Shown in pieces: positions 1 through 8,729 of a stretch of 64,000 bases of DNA. The stretch is from Paenibacillus sp. 37 (lineage in GTDB: Bacteria > Bacillota > Bacilli > Paenibacillales > Paenibacillaceae), in contig NZ_CP043761.1 in NCBI RefSeq assembly GCF_008386395.1, forward strand, positions 5,208,001-5,272,000, given 5' to 3'. The number at the start of each line of letters is the position of its first letter. Position 1 is the first letter of the stretch. The translations under genes and the position numbers were made by a program. The notes below the pieces were generated by a model, which saw nothing but the letters and a program-made list of their open reading frames with translations, ran no database searches and was not told the DNA's origin.

Positions 1-1
1 C

Positions 2-181
2 GAGCGTCAGTTAACCATTCTGGAAATGATAGCCGGAGGCCTCACGGTAAAAGCCATTGCTTTGAAATTAAAGATCAAGGAATGCACCGTGAATCATCAC
101 AAAAAAGTGATTTTTAACAAATTAGGTGTGCAATCCAGCACAGAAGCTGTTTCAATTGCCAGCCGAATGTCTTATGTATAG
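2..181 (+). CDS. LuxR/NarL-family response regulator, C-terminal end (partial)
   Basis: The window opens inside a coding frame that ends at a TAG at 179-181. The 59 visible residues form a GerE/LuxR-type helix-turn-helix: an ERQLTILEMIAGGLTVKAIA segment, then a recognition helix around CTVNHHKKVIFNKLGV. This domain normally sits at the C-terminus of response regulators that receive phosphate from a histidine kinase. The receiver domain, if present, lies outside the window, so the signal cannot be named. It could also be a stand-alone LuxR protein. An 18-bp dyad lies a few bases downstream, before the lipoprotein gene at 292. Confidence 0.8.
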   Translation, partial: ERQLTILEMIAGGLTVKAIALKLKIKECTVNHHKKVIFNKLGVQSSTEAVSIASRMSYV

Positions 182-187
182 AAGACC

Positions 188-205
188 CCTATAGATTCCT
201 ATAGG
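188..205. promoter_or_regulatory. Inverted repeat upstream of lipoprotein gene, possible operator
   Basis: CCTATAG, a 4-base spacer and CTATAGG form a perfect 7-bp dyad. It lies just after the stop of the LuxR-type regulator and about 85 bp before the start of the lipoprotein gene at 292. Position and symmetry suggest a binding site for a dimeric regulator, possibly the adjacent one. A TACAAT (228-233) further on could be a -10 element. The function is inferred from symmetry only. Confidence 0.35.
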
Positions 206-291
206 TAGTATATGAGAACGTTTGTGCTACAATTTAGGAAGCAGGCAACATGTAGAGAGAGAAACAAACACACACATTTCAGGAGGGTAAT

Positions 292-1071
292 ATGACAATT
301 CCAAAAAAAGCTTCTTTATTCGCCATGCTCATTATGATTATGCTGGTTGCAGCCGCTTGCGGTGACAAAGCAGATAACACAGCCGCAACAGAAGAGCCTA
401 CCCCGACAGAAACAACGACGGGTACTGATTCTAATACAGCGAATACAGAAGAAACAGAGAACACAGAACCAGCAAGCGAAGAGTCCAAGGAAACTGATAA
501 TTCCCAAGACGTTGAGCTGGGGACTACGGAAAAAGGTTCTTACACCAATGACTATTTCGGCGTATCTCTGAAATTCCCGGAAGCATGGGAATTCCAGGAT
601 GCTGCAGGCATGAATGAGCTGACAAGTGCTTCATCCGAAGCGATTGCTGGTGATGATGAAACAAAGAAAAAACAAATTGAACTGTCTCAGACCAAAACAT
701 TGAATCTGCTTATGGCTTCAAAATACCCATTGGACGGAGGTCAAGTTGGCCCTTCCGCTATGGCCATTGCTGAGAAAGTGAGTTTGTTGCAAGGCATTCG
801 TACAGGTAAAGACTACCTGGAAGCAACCAAAAAATTCATGGTGGATAGCCAGTTCCCTTACGATTATAAGGAAATGACAACGGAAACCATCGGTGGTAAA
901 GAGATGGATCTGATGCAAATCACGATGGATCCAGGTGACGGTTCAACCATTACTCAAGATTACTATAGTACAATTATTGAAGGATATGCTTTCAACTTCA
1001 TCTTCACTTACATGGATGATAAGACCAAAGCCGAGATTGATACCATCAAGAAATCGGTTCAATTCAAATAA
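292..1071 (+). CDS. Secreted lipoprotein of unknown function
   Basis: The 259-residue product has a lipoprotein signal: a hydrophobic stretch at residues 9-21, then LVAAAC with the lipidated Cys near residue 23. A Thr/Glu/Ser-rich linker (about 30-85) follows, then a globular domain from about residue 85 with the pattern YTNDYFGVSLKFPEAW. That pattern resembles PsbP-like or other small extracytoplasmic folds in Firmicute lipoproteins. An AGGAGGG Shine-Dalgarno lies a few bases before the ATG. It is probably anchored on the outer face of the membrane. It stands alone, follows a LuxR-type regulator gene and ends in a terminator. I cannot assign a function. Confidence 0.85.
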   Translation: MTIPKKASLFAMLIMIMLVAAACGDKADNTAATEEPTPTETTTGTDSNTANTEETENTEPASEESKETDNSQDVELGTTEKGSYTNDYFGVSLKFPEAWEFQDAAGMNELTSASSEAIAGDDETKKKQIELSQTKTLNLLMASKYPLDGGQVGPSAMAIAEKVSLLQGIRTGKDYLEATKKFMVDSQFPYDYKEMTTETIGGKEMDLMQITMDPGDGSTITQDYYSTIIEGYAFNFIFTYMDDKTKAEIDTIKKSVQFK

Positions 1072-1112
1072 TTGCTTTTGATTACTGCCATTATATGAAG
1101 AACATATAACTT

Positions 1113-1155
1113 AACCCCGATAACGATCTGTGGAGATCATCGTCGGGGTTCTTTT
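1113..1155. terminator. Rho-independent terminator between convergent genes
   Basis: AACCCCGA pairs with TCGGGGTT around an ACGAT/ATCGT extension, followed by CTTTT. It sits between the lipoprotein gene (plus strand) and the end of the ATPase gene (minus strand) and could serve both. Confidence 0.85.
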
Positions 1156-1185
1156 GTCGTTGAAAAAGACTATATATTGCACTGT

Positions 1186-2937
1186 CTAGCTAGATATGGC
1201 TACCCAGTGCCCTTCCGTGACTTCTACCCACTTGGAATGCTCGAGATTATAACGGTCCTCTACTTCAACATTTTCTCTAGGTGTTTCTCTGCCAACATGT
1301 CTCTTTTTCTTCGCTTCTACCGCTGGATCAGGCACAGGAATCGCAGACAGCAATGCCTTGGTGTAGGCATGTTGTGGGTTGGAATATAGTTCCTCACTCT
1401 CGGCCAGCTCTACAATTTTCCCGTTATACATCACAGCCACTCGGTCACTGATATGTTTAACCATGGACAAGTCATGTGCGATGAAGAGATACGTCAATCC
1501 GAGTCGCTGCTGCAACTCTTCAAGCAATTGTACGATCTGAGCCTGTATCGACACATCCAGTGCAGACAGTGGTTCGTCACATACGATGAATTCCGGCTCC
1601 ACAGCCAGAGCTCGCGCTATACCGATCCGCTGTCTTTGTCCTCCCGAGAATTCATGTGGATAACGCTGCGCATGGGTAGGATCAAGTCCCACCATCTCCA
1701 GCAATTCCTCCACACGCTTCTCCCGCTGAGATGCTGTACCTGCAAGTTGATGAATATCAAGGGCTTCTCCAATGATATCCATAATCCTCATTTTGGGATT
1801 CAGCGATGCATAAGGGTCCTGGAAAATAATCTGCATATGTCTGCGCATCGTTTTCATCTCCGAAGCTGATAAGCGATTGAGCGGGACTCCTTTAAACAGT
1901 ACATCTCCACCTGTTGGCTCATGCAACCGCAGAATCGCACGCCCCGTGGTTGATTTTCCGCTGCCGGATTCCCCTACAACGCCGAGCGTCTCTCCTTGAC
2001 GAATATGGAAACTGATATCATTTACGGCCTTTAAGGTATTGCCTTTCCCCAGATTAAAATGTTGTTTGAGCGACTTCACCTCAAGCAATGGCTGATCATC
2101 CTCGAGATCTCTTGGGACCAACGATACCGGTTTTGGCTTTTTCTTCTGATCCAGACGTGGTAATGCATTCAGAAGCCTGATCGTATACGGGTGTTTGGGA
2201 TTAGCAAAAATCTCTGTTGTCGTCCCGGTTTCCACAATCTGTCCTTCTTTCATCACAACAACCCGATCACACATGCCTGCTACTACGCCCAAATCATGGG
2301 TGATCAGAATAATAGATGTCCCAAGTTGCTCTTGCATATCTTTCATCAAATTCAGAATCTGTGCCTGAATTGTAACGTCCAGTGCGGTTGTCGGCTCATC
2401 GGCAATGAGCAATTCAGGACGACAAGCAAGTGCAATACCGATCATGACTCGCTGGCGCATGCCTCCAGAGAATTCGTGCGGATACTGGTTGTAGCGGATT
2501 TCACTGCGAGTTATCCCCACCCGCTCCATCATCGCGGTCGCCTGCTTCTTGGCTTCCCTTTTGGACACCTTCTGGTGTTTGATCAGACTCTCGGAGATCT
2601 GTTTCCCCACTTTAATGGTCGGATTAAGGGAACTCATCGGGTCCTGAAAGATCATGCCAATATCACGTCCACGGATACTCTCCATCTCTTTCTGCGTTTT
2701 ATTGGCTAGGTCGACACCTTTAAATAGAATCTCTCCCTTTTTCATCTGTGAAGGCGGCGATGCAAGCAGCCTCATAATGGAACGTGCGGTTACACTTTTT
2801 CCACTTCCCGATTCTCCTACAATACCTAGCGTCTCACCTTTTCGTACTTCAAAACTTACTTCTCGCACTGCCTGAAACTCACTCTCTCCAGAATGAAAAG
2901 AGACCGATAGATCATTCACTTTCAGTAAAGGTTCCAT
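1186..2937 (-). CDS. Fused double-ATPase subunit of a peptide/opine/nickel-type ABC transporter
   Basis: About 583 residues with two complete Dpp/Opp-type ATPase domains in tandem, like a DppD-DppF fusion. The first has Walker [11 protein letters not shown], signature SGGMRQR and Walker [15 protein letters not shown]; the second has [17 protein letters not shown] and [14 protein letters not shown]. Each carries the oligopeptide-ABC C-terminal extension. It should power import through the two permeases encoded divergently at 3081 and 4564. I chose the ATG at 2937 because GGTGAT precedes it and homology begins at MEPLLKV. A TTG at 2985 preceded by AAGGT, or an ATG at 2955, would lengthen the protein by 16 or 6 residues. 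Two-ATPase fusions are known in this family. The substrate is unknown. Confidence 0.93.
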   Translation of the reverse strand: MEPLLKVNDLSVSFHSGESEFQAVREVSFEVRKGETLGIVGESGSGKSVTARSIMRLLASPPSQMKKGEILFKGVDLANKTQKEMESIRGRDIGMIFQDPMSSLNPTIKVGKQISESLIKHQKVSKREAKKQATAMMERVGITRSEIRYNQYPHEFSGGMRQRVMIGIALACRPELLIADEPTTALDVTIQAQILNLMKDMQEQLGTSIILITHDLGVVAGMCDRVVVMKEGQIVETGTTTEIFANPKHPYTIRLLNALPRLDQKKKPKPVSLVPRDLEDDQPLLEVKSLKQHFNLGKGNTLKAVNDISFHIRQGETLGVVGESGSGKSTTGRAILRLHEPTGGDVLFKGVPLNRLSASEMKTMRRHMQIIFQDPYASLNPKMRIMDIIGEALDIHQLAGTASQREKRVEELLEMVGLDPTHAQRYPHEFSGGQRQRIGIARALAVEPEFIVCDEPLSALDVSIQAQIVQLLEELQQRLGLTYLFIAHDLSMVKHISDRVAVMYNGKIVELAESEELYSNPQHAYTKALLSAIPVPDPAVEAKKKRHVGRETPRENVEVEDRYNLEHSKWVEVTEGHWVAISS

Positions 2938-3080
2938 GCCATCACCAGCTCTCATCCGTTTTTTCACATACCCATATGTATACAATTATTACCTTGACAA
3001 TTGTTTAGACCCTAAATAATATATACTATATCAATCGGAATAATGCAATTTAAACCTGAATGAAAGGAGGTGCGCTTGGT

Positions 3081-4523
3081 TTGAATCTTGCAGAAAGCAG
3101 CAGACTCTCGCGGTTGGTACATAATTTAAGCTTTATTTATGGCAAAATGCTGCTTCATCCTTCCTACCGATATGTTTTGTTCATTCTTGGATTACCGATC
3201 AATCTGGTCGTGTTTCTAATATGGCGTTCAAATCGAAAAAATGACGGCTGGGTAGCTGCCAGACAGGCGGCTGAGCAAGAACTGCTCGCTTCTTCCTACC
3301 GGAACAGGCTGAAGTTGGAAGTGGAAGAACAACTGCGTCGCAAACATCGTTTTTTCCAGCAACAGGTCAGTGAGGAAGAATTCAAACGTCAGACTGAGGA
3401 ATGGTTGGAGGAAAGTGTTCAGACAGAGTTGAAGGAGCGGACTTCTCGCATACTTCAGGAACAGGGAAGTCACCGTCTTACGATGGCTGATACATTCCAC
3501 TCACTGATCGACAAACCATGGTTTTTCACGATATCCCTTATTCCCGGCTTTCTGATGTATGGCATCCTCTTTTTGTATGGAAACCCCTATCTAAAGTACA
3601 TATTTGAAAGAATACTGATGACGGTATTTGTCATTCTGGGCGTAGCCACACTCGTATTTACGATTTTGTATCTGTCTCCGTTTAACCCGGCAGCTAACAT
3701 TCTCGGAGAGACAGCAACGCAGGAACAGATTGCCGCATTCAATCAGGTGTATGGCTTGGATCAGCCTTATCTTACACAGCTCTGGAACAATATCAAGGGA
3801 GTTGCCCTCTTCGATCTTGGCAAGTCTTTTGCAGGAAATGAAGACGTAACAGCAACGATTGCAAGGAAGTTTCCAATTACATTGACCCTCGCGGTCATCT
3901 CCCTGCTGTTAGCACTTGTCATTGCATTACCCATCGGTATTATCTCAGCGATTAAGCCTAATTCGTGGTTCGATTATACGTTCATGTTCATTGCTCTGAT
4001 TGGATTATCGATCCCGAATTTCTGGCAAGGACTTATTTTCATTCTGAATTTTTCAATCAAAATGCAGTGGCTTCCCGCTACCTTCAACCCGCAGAACTGG
4101 CTGTCGATCATTATGCCAACCATTGTACTGGGTACGGGACTCACAGCTGCGGTGGCCCGGATGACCCGGTCTTCTACACTGGAAGTCATTCATGAGGATT
4201 ATGTGATGACTGCCCGCGCCAAGGGGTTAAGCGAACGTCAAGTCATGCTGAAACACGCAGTACGTAATGCATTGATCCCCATCGTAACGGTGGTTGGACT
4301 TCAATTCGGAGCCATGTTGGGTGGAGCAGCAGTGACGGAGAAAGTGTTTAATATCAGCGGTCTCGGCAGCTATATTGTGGATAAACAATTTATCCCCGAT
4401 ATTCCGAGTATCATGGGCGGAGTAATCTACACAGCAATTACGATCTCCATTATCAATGTAGCGGTTGATCTGCTGTATGCTTTTATTGATCCAAGAGTGC
4501 GCTCCAAGATGAAACAATATTAA
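3081..4523 (+). CDS. ABC transporter permease, DppB/OppB type, with N-terminal extension
   Basis: A DppB-like permease begins around residue 175 (ERILMTVFVILGVATLVF) and contains the expected periplasmic loop (NQVYGLDQPYLTQLWNNIKG) and the EAA coupling loop (TARAKGLSERQVMLKHAVRN). Ahead of it are about 170 extra residues: one membrane segment near the start, a long Glu/Gln/Arg/Lys-rich helix likely to form a coiled coil (about residues 50-130), and a second membrane segment around WFFTISLIPGFLMYG. Ordinary DppB proteins are about 300-340 residues; this one is about 480. AAAGGAGGT at 3063-3071 points to the TTG at 3081 rather than the upstream in-frame ATG at 3060. It heads an operon with the next two genes. 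Confidence 0.9.
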   Translation: MNLAESSRLSRLVHNLSFIYGKMLLHPSYRYVLFILGLPINLVVFLIWRSNRKNDGWVAARQAAEQELLASSYRNRLKLEVEEQLRRKHRFFQQQVSEEEFKRQTEEWLEESVQTELKERTSRILQEQGSHRLTMADTFHSLIDKPWFFTISLIPGFLMYGILFLYGNPYLKYIFERILMTVFVILGVATLVFTILYLSPFNPAANILGETATQEQIAAFNQVYGLDQPYLTQLWNNIKGVALFDLGKSFAGNEDVTATIARKFPITLTLAVISLLLALVIALPIGIISAIKPNSWFDYTFMFIALIGLSIPNFWQGLIFILNFSIKMQWLPATFNPQNWLSIIMPTIVLGTGLTAAVARMTRSSTLEVIHEDYVMTARAKGLSERQVMLKHAVRNALIPIVTVVGLQFGAMLGGAAVTEKVFNISGLGSYIVDKQFIPDIPSIMGGVIYTAITISIINVAVDLLYAFIDPRVRSKMKQY

Positions 4524-4563
4524 TGTGTGAACTTTTTGAACTACCTCTTAAAGAAGGTGTACT

Positions 4564-6075
4564 ATGACAAACTCGTCTTTAACACAAGAAATGCGTTTTC
4601 GGCTTAAGTCTTCTCGAGAATACAGTCAGGCCAGCTTCGCCTGGATCACGTCCCTTCTCTTGACTGCCTTGTTGCTGTTCAACAGTTATGACTGGAGTGA
4701 GCAGACGTTCAAACCATTTCTGCTAACGATACTTGGGATCTATGTATTCTTCACACTGGTTCAAAGTATCATCACCCTTCGGATTCGAAAAGACTTGATC
4801 CGTACGGGTACGGTCACTGCTCTGACTCGCAGGATCGCCTGGGTTCAGCTACTTGCTATCATTTCTGGCAATATATTTATCGTAACGGCAGCCTTTCATC
4901 TGATTCGAAAAGCCAGAAATGTGGAGTATACCTTTGCGGTGTATATGCTGTTAACCCAGCTGTTCGTTATCGGTGTATCTGCGTTAAATGTTTTCAAACC
5001 CTATGTGGCTGATAACTTTCTGCCAGCCATGGCGGTGCTCATATTTATTCTCGTCATTGACCTGGTCGTACTGATTATCGTATCCCGATATAACGCGACC
5101 TCGATCCTCCCTCGCTGGATGATCGGTGTCAGTGTAGTGCTGATTCTGACCTCAATCACAGGTAATGTATTTGCACTATTGCTCGGCATTTCCATCATTG
5201 GACGCATTCGCAGACAGGGGAAACAAAAATCAAACTTCTGGAATGATCTGTGGGAGCGACTTGCTCCAAATATGACTGCCATGTCCGGTTTGTTTTTTAT
5301 CATTTTTCTGTTCTCGATATCGATCTGCAGCTTTTTTACCTTTGACTACAGCATGGCTGTGGAAAATAACTACTCGGCGCTGCTTCAACCCCCTTCCCTG
5401 GCGTATCCGTTGGGAACGGACGATTTCGGACGATGTTTATTTTCCCGGATTGTATTTGGTGCCCGAATCTCCTTAATCGTAGGTTGCATGTCGACCATCA
5501 TTCCAGTGTTGATCGGTGGAGTCCTCGGAGCATTCTCCGGCTTCTACGGAAGGCATACGGATAACATCATCATGCGGCTGCTCGATATTCTCTATGCCAT
5601 TCCGGGAATTCTGCTTGCCATTGCGATTATTGCGGCGTTTGGAGCCAATACGGTCAATCTCATTCTGGCGCTGAGTCTGGGTTCGATTCCAACTTACGCC
5701 CGTACCATGAGAGCCAGTGTGCTCTATGTTTCTACTTTTGAATTTGTGGAAGCTGCACGTGCACTGGGGTACAACAATCGTACAATTATTTTCAAACACA
5801 TTATTCCCAACTCCCTTGCGCCCATGATTATCAAGTCCACACTCACGATTGGTGGAGCTGTTATCGCTACCAGCAGTTTGAGTTATCTGGGACTCGGCGT
5901 GGAGCCGCATATTCCGGAATGGGGTAACATTCTGAAGCTCGGCAGTACATATCTGGAGACCCACTCTTATCTGGCGATTTATCCAGGTTTGGCTATTATT
6001 CTGCTGGTTCTTTCGTTTAACTTTCTCGGTGACGGTCTGCGTGATGCGCTTGATCCCAAGCTGGAGAAGGCCTAA
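4564..6075 (+). CDS. ABC transporter permease, DppC/OppC type, with membrane-rich N-terminal extension
   Basis: 503 residues. The second half is a standard DppC permease: the LAYPLGTDDFGRCLFSRIVF motif, then MSTIIPVLIGGVLGAFSGFY and the EAA loop EAARALGYNNRTIIFKHIIP. The first ~220 residues are extra and hold five or six predicted membrane segments, including SFAWITSLLLTALLLF and FLPAMAVLIFILVIDLVVLI. DppC proteins are usually about 300 residues. The start is supported by GAAGGTG upstream. It lies 40 bp after the DppB-type gene and 75 bp before the binding protein, so it pairs with both and with the divergent ATPase. Both permeases carrying extra N-terminal membrane parts suggests a specialised subfamily. 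Confidence 0.9.
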   Translation: MTNSSLTQEMRFRLKSSREYSQASFAWITSLLLTALLLFNSYDWSEQTFKPFLLTILGIYVFFTLVQSIITLRIRKDLIRTGTVTALTRRIAWVQLLAIISGNIFIVTAAFHLIRKARNVEYTFAVYMLLTQLFVIGVSALNVFKPYVADNFLPAMAVLIFILVIDLVVLIIVSRYNATSILPRWMIGVSVVLILTSITGNVFALLLGISIIGRIRRQGKQKSNFWNDLWERLAPNMTAMSGLFFIIFLFSISICSFFTFDYSMAVENNYSALLQPPSLAYPLGTDDFGRCLFSRIVFGARISLIVGCMSTIIPVLIGGVLGAFSGFYGRHTDNIIMRLLDILYAIPGILLAIAIIAAFGANTVNLILALSLGSIPTYARTMRASVLYVSTFEFVEAARALGYNNRTIIFKHIIPNSLAPMIIKSTLTIGGAVIATSSLSYLGLGVEPHIPEWGNILKLGSTYLETHSYLAIYPGLAIILLVLSFNFLGDGLRDALDPKLEKA

Positions 6076-6149
6076 ATGATTTGTTGAAATGAATGATATA
6101 GAAAAAAAGAAATCACACATCACACATTCAAGATATGGAGGGTAATCCC

Positions 6150-7970
6150 ATGAAAAAACGTACACTGATCTCATTGCTATTAATTCTCGTCATTGTGATT
6201 TCCGGCTGCAGTGTAAAAACGAAAACCGAATCCCAGGCGGAGACCGCACCAGCGGACACAACGGAAACTGCACAAAAACCGGCTGACATTGAACTGCTCG
6301 CCATGAGTTCTTCCGAAAATGATGTAAACATTGTACGCGACCAGCTGACTAAAAACGGCTTCAATGTGAAGTTGAATCTTCAGCCGGATTACGGTAGCTT
6401 CAAATCCCAGCAGGATGCAGGAAATTATGACATTGCCTTGTCCAGCTGGACCACGGTAACGGGAAATCCTGATTATGCGGTGCGTTCCCTTTTCAAAACA
6501 GGTGGAGATTACAGTATCCTCGCAGATGCGGAACTTGATAAACTCATCGATCAGGCAGCTACTCAAACTCCAGATGAGTACAAAGACACGTACAAACAAT
6601 TGGAAGATCGCTTGGTAACGGATCAGGCGTATATCGCTCCTCTGTACATTTCCCTAAAGAGTCAGGCTGTGAACCAAGACATTCTGAATGTTGACACCGT
6701 TCGTCTCTCCAAATCCCGCGCCATGGCTTGGGAACCGATTGAGTTCAAGGACCGCTCCAAAAATGCCAAAGATCCGTTGATTCTGACGCAAAGCGCATCC
6801 GTACTGACTTCCCTTGATCCAATCAAAGGAAACGACGGCTCCATCAACCAGTTGAATACCAATATGTATGTACGCCTCGTTAACTTGACAGATGACGATC
6901 AACTGACAGCAGAAGGATCACTGTCCCATAATTTCAGCATTGCTGAAGGTAATTCCGACTATTACTTCATTCTCAGAGACGATATCAACTTTGCGAAGAT
7001 TGATAACAAAAAAGCGGTAGATACAGGAGAACGTGTTGGTGCAGATGATGTGATCTTCTCCCTGGATCGTGCTAAGAATAAAGATTCCGTTCCGGATCAC
7101 CGGACGTACAGTCTGCATGAACACATCAAAGAAGCTGAGGTTGTAACGGATCTGAGTGCATTAAAATCCATCAAACAATCCAGCGGCAACGGCACAATAC
7201 TCGAAGCATTGGAACAAGGATTGGGCAGCAAAATTACAGAACTCGTGACGGACAAAACCAAAGCAGATAATAGTGCAGGTAAATATCAGGTCGTTAAACT
7301 GACAACAACTGAACCTTTCCCGCAAGTACTGAACTACCTGGCTCACCAATCTGCGGGTATCGTGTCCAAAAAACAGGTGGAGAGCATCAACACATATGAT
7401 GTAGCTTCCTTTGACGTCAACAAAGATATTCCTTACGGTGATCAGAACACGGTGACTGAAGGCGCAGCATACAATAACACCCTTTATACTAGCGGACCTT
7501 ATATTTTGTCTTATAAAAATGACTATGAAGGTGTATTCTTAAAAAATCCGGCTTACCGGAAAGGCACGGAAGATGAGCCAAAAATTGCTCAGGTTAACGT
7601 CCGATTCATCGCGGATGCAGACAGCGCCCTCTCTGCTCTTCGCAGCAGTGAAGTTCACTTATACTACGGTGTACCCGAAACAAAGTATGACATCATCGAA
7701 AATGACAGCAAACTGAAACTGCAAAGTCTGCCAAGTAACGCTGTCTCCTATCTGTTGTTCAACACGGCCAATCGTGAAGTTGCCAAGAGCAGTGACCTGA
7801 GAAAAGCCGTGCTGTACTCCATTAATCAGGATGAGATTTTGAGTTTCTACAAGAACAACAAACTCAAAGCATACTCCACAGTAAGCCCGCTCGTTCAGAC
7901 CGGGAATGAATTAAAAGCTGATCCTGCAAAAGTAAAAGAATTCTTGAGCAACTATAACGCCTCCAAATAA
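6150..7970 (+). CDS. Lipoprotein solute-binding protein (SBP family 5) in circularly permuted order
   Basis: 606 residues, with lipobox VISGC near residue 20. After a linker, residues ~46-198 match the C-terminal lobe of family 5 binding proteins (GFNVKLNL, GNYDIALSSW, ELDKLIDQA, DQAYIAPLYISLK). Residues ~208-606 then match the N-terminal part: LTSLDPI, a LRDDINFA segment, VGADDVIFSLDRA, LYTSGPYIL, LKNPAYRKG and LRKAVLYSINQDE. The protein stops where a normal family member would enter its C-terminal lobe. The order is therefore C-lobe then N-part, a circular permutation. The start is the ATG at 6150, preceded by GGAGGG. It is presumably the capture protein for the adjacent permeases. The ligand is unknown. 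Confidence 0.9.
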   Translation: MKKRTLISLLLILVIVISGCSVKTKTESQAETAPADTTETAQKPADIELLAMSSSENDVNIVRDQLTKNGFNVKLNLQPDYGSFKSQQDAGNYDIALSSWTTVTGNPDYAVRSLFKTGGDYSILADAELDKLIDQAATQTPDEYKDTYKQLEDRLVTDQAYIAPLYISLKSQAVNQDILNVDTVRLSKSRAMAWEPIEFKDRSKNAKDPLILTQSASVLTSLDPIKGNDGSINQLNTNMYVRLVNLTDDDQLTAEGSLSHNFSIAEGNSDYYFILRDDINFAKIDNKKAVDTGERVGADDVIFSLDRAKNKDSVPDHRTYSLHEHIKEAEVVTDLSALKSIKQSSGNGTILEALEQGLGSKITELVTDKTKADNSAGKYQVVKLTTTEPFPQVLNYLAHQSAGIVSKKQVESINTYDVASFDVNKDIPYGDQNTVTEGAAYNNTLYTSGPYILSYKNDYEGVFLKNPAYRKGTEDEPKIAQVNVRFIADADSALSALRSSEVHLYYGVPETKYDIIENDSKLKLQSLPSNAVSYLLFNTANREVAKSSDLRKAVLYSINQDEILSFYKNNKLKAYSTVSPLVQTGNELKADPAKVKEFLSNYNASK

Positions 7971-7979
7971 ACGTATACC

Positions 7980-8028
7980 AAAAAGGCTGTCACTGGATCA
8001 TCTACCGATCCTGGTGACAGCCTTTTTA
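7980..8028. terminator. Bidirectional rho-independent terminator
   Basis: AAAAGGCTGTCAC pairs with GTGACAGCCTTTTT around a GGATC/GATCC inner stem. Runs of A and T on either side let it end both the transporter operon (plus) and the acetyltransferase gene (minus). Confidence 0.9.
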
Positions 8029-8670
8029 TTCTTCCAGCACACGACAATCTGCCATAACATCAGGGTAATTTCGCATGCTGTCTGCTTCTGTGATTTTGCG
8101 AATAACTCTGCACGGTACGCCTGCTGCAAATGAATGCGGTGGAATATCACGAGTCACCACGCTACCTGCTCCGATCACACAGCCGTCTCCAATCGTTACG
8201 CCCCCGCACACTGTGACGTTTGCCGAGATCCATACATCGTTACCAATCGTGACCGGTTTGGCATAACATAGTGACTTCACATCACCGTTCTGGTCCACCA
8301 TCTGTCTCCGCTCGCTGGCAATCATGGGGTGAATGGGGGTAACAATTGTAACGTTGGGTCCAAAACTGGTATAGTCCCCAATCGTCACTTGCGCATCGTC
8401 TTGTATCGTCAAATTGTAATTACCGAAGAAATGATCGCCTATCCGGGTATGCACACCATAATGAAAAAAGATGGGACCTTGCAGGAATCCACCTTTACCG
8501 ATCTGCCCCAGTAACTGTTGCAATATCTGATCCCTTTCCTCAGTCTGTTCCTCAAAGGTCTGACTGTAACGCTGACTGAGATTATGGGCTCGCCTTTTGA
8601 TGGTCTTTAATTCCGAATCACTTGGACTAAACAATATGCCCTTCATGATTCTCTCTTCTTCACGCATCAT
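8026..8670 (-). CDS. Maltose/galactoside O-acetyltransferase-like hexapeptide protein
   Basis: 214 residues. An N-terminal Mac domain (MKGILFSPSDSEL, then a helix ending RYSQTFEE) precedes left-handed beta-helix repeats (IGDHFFGNYNLTI, VTIGDYTSFGPNVTI, IGNDVWISANVTV, VTIGDGCVIGAGSVVT). The catalytic His of the family lies in VTPIHPM. Members transfer acetyl from acetyl-CoA to sugars such as maltose, glucose or galactosides in the cytoplasm. GAGGAGG lies a few bases before two tandem ATGs, so the start is 8670 or 8667. It is divergent from nothing close and ends at the shared terminator. The acceptor sugar is not determinable. Confidence 0.9.
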   Translation of the reverse strand: MMREEERIMKGILFSPSDSELKTIKRRAHNLSQRYSQTFEEQTEERDQILQQLLGQIGKGGFLQGPIFFHYGVHTRIGDHFFGNYNLTIQDDAQVTIGDYTSFGPNVTIVTPIHPMIASERRQMVDQNGDVKSLCYAKPVTIGNDVWISANVTVCGGVTIGDGCVIGAGSVVTRDIPPHSFAAGVPCRVIRKITEADSMRNYPDVMADCRVLEE

Positions 8671-8729
8671 GAATCCTCCTCTACAAGAGTTAGCTTATAA
8701 AATAAAAGCCACAGACATGACCTGTGAGG

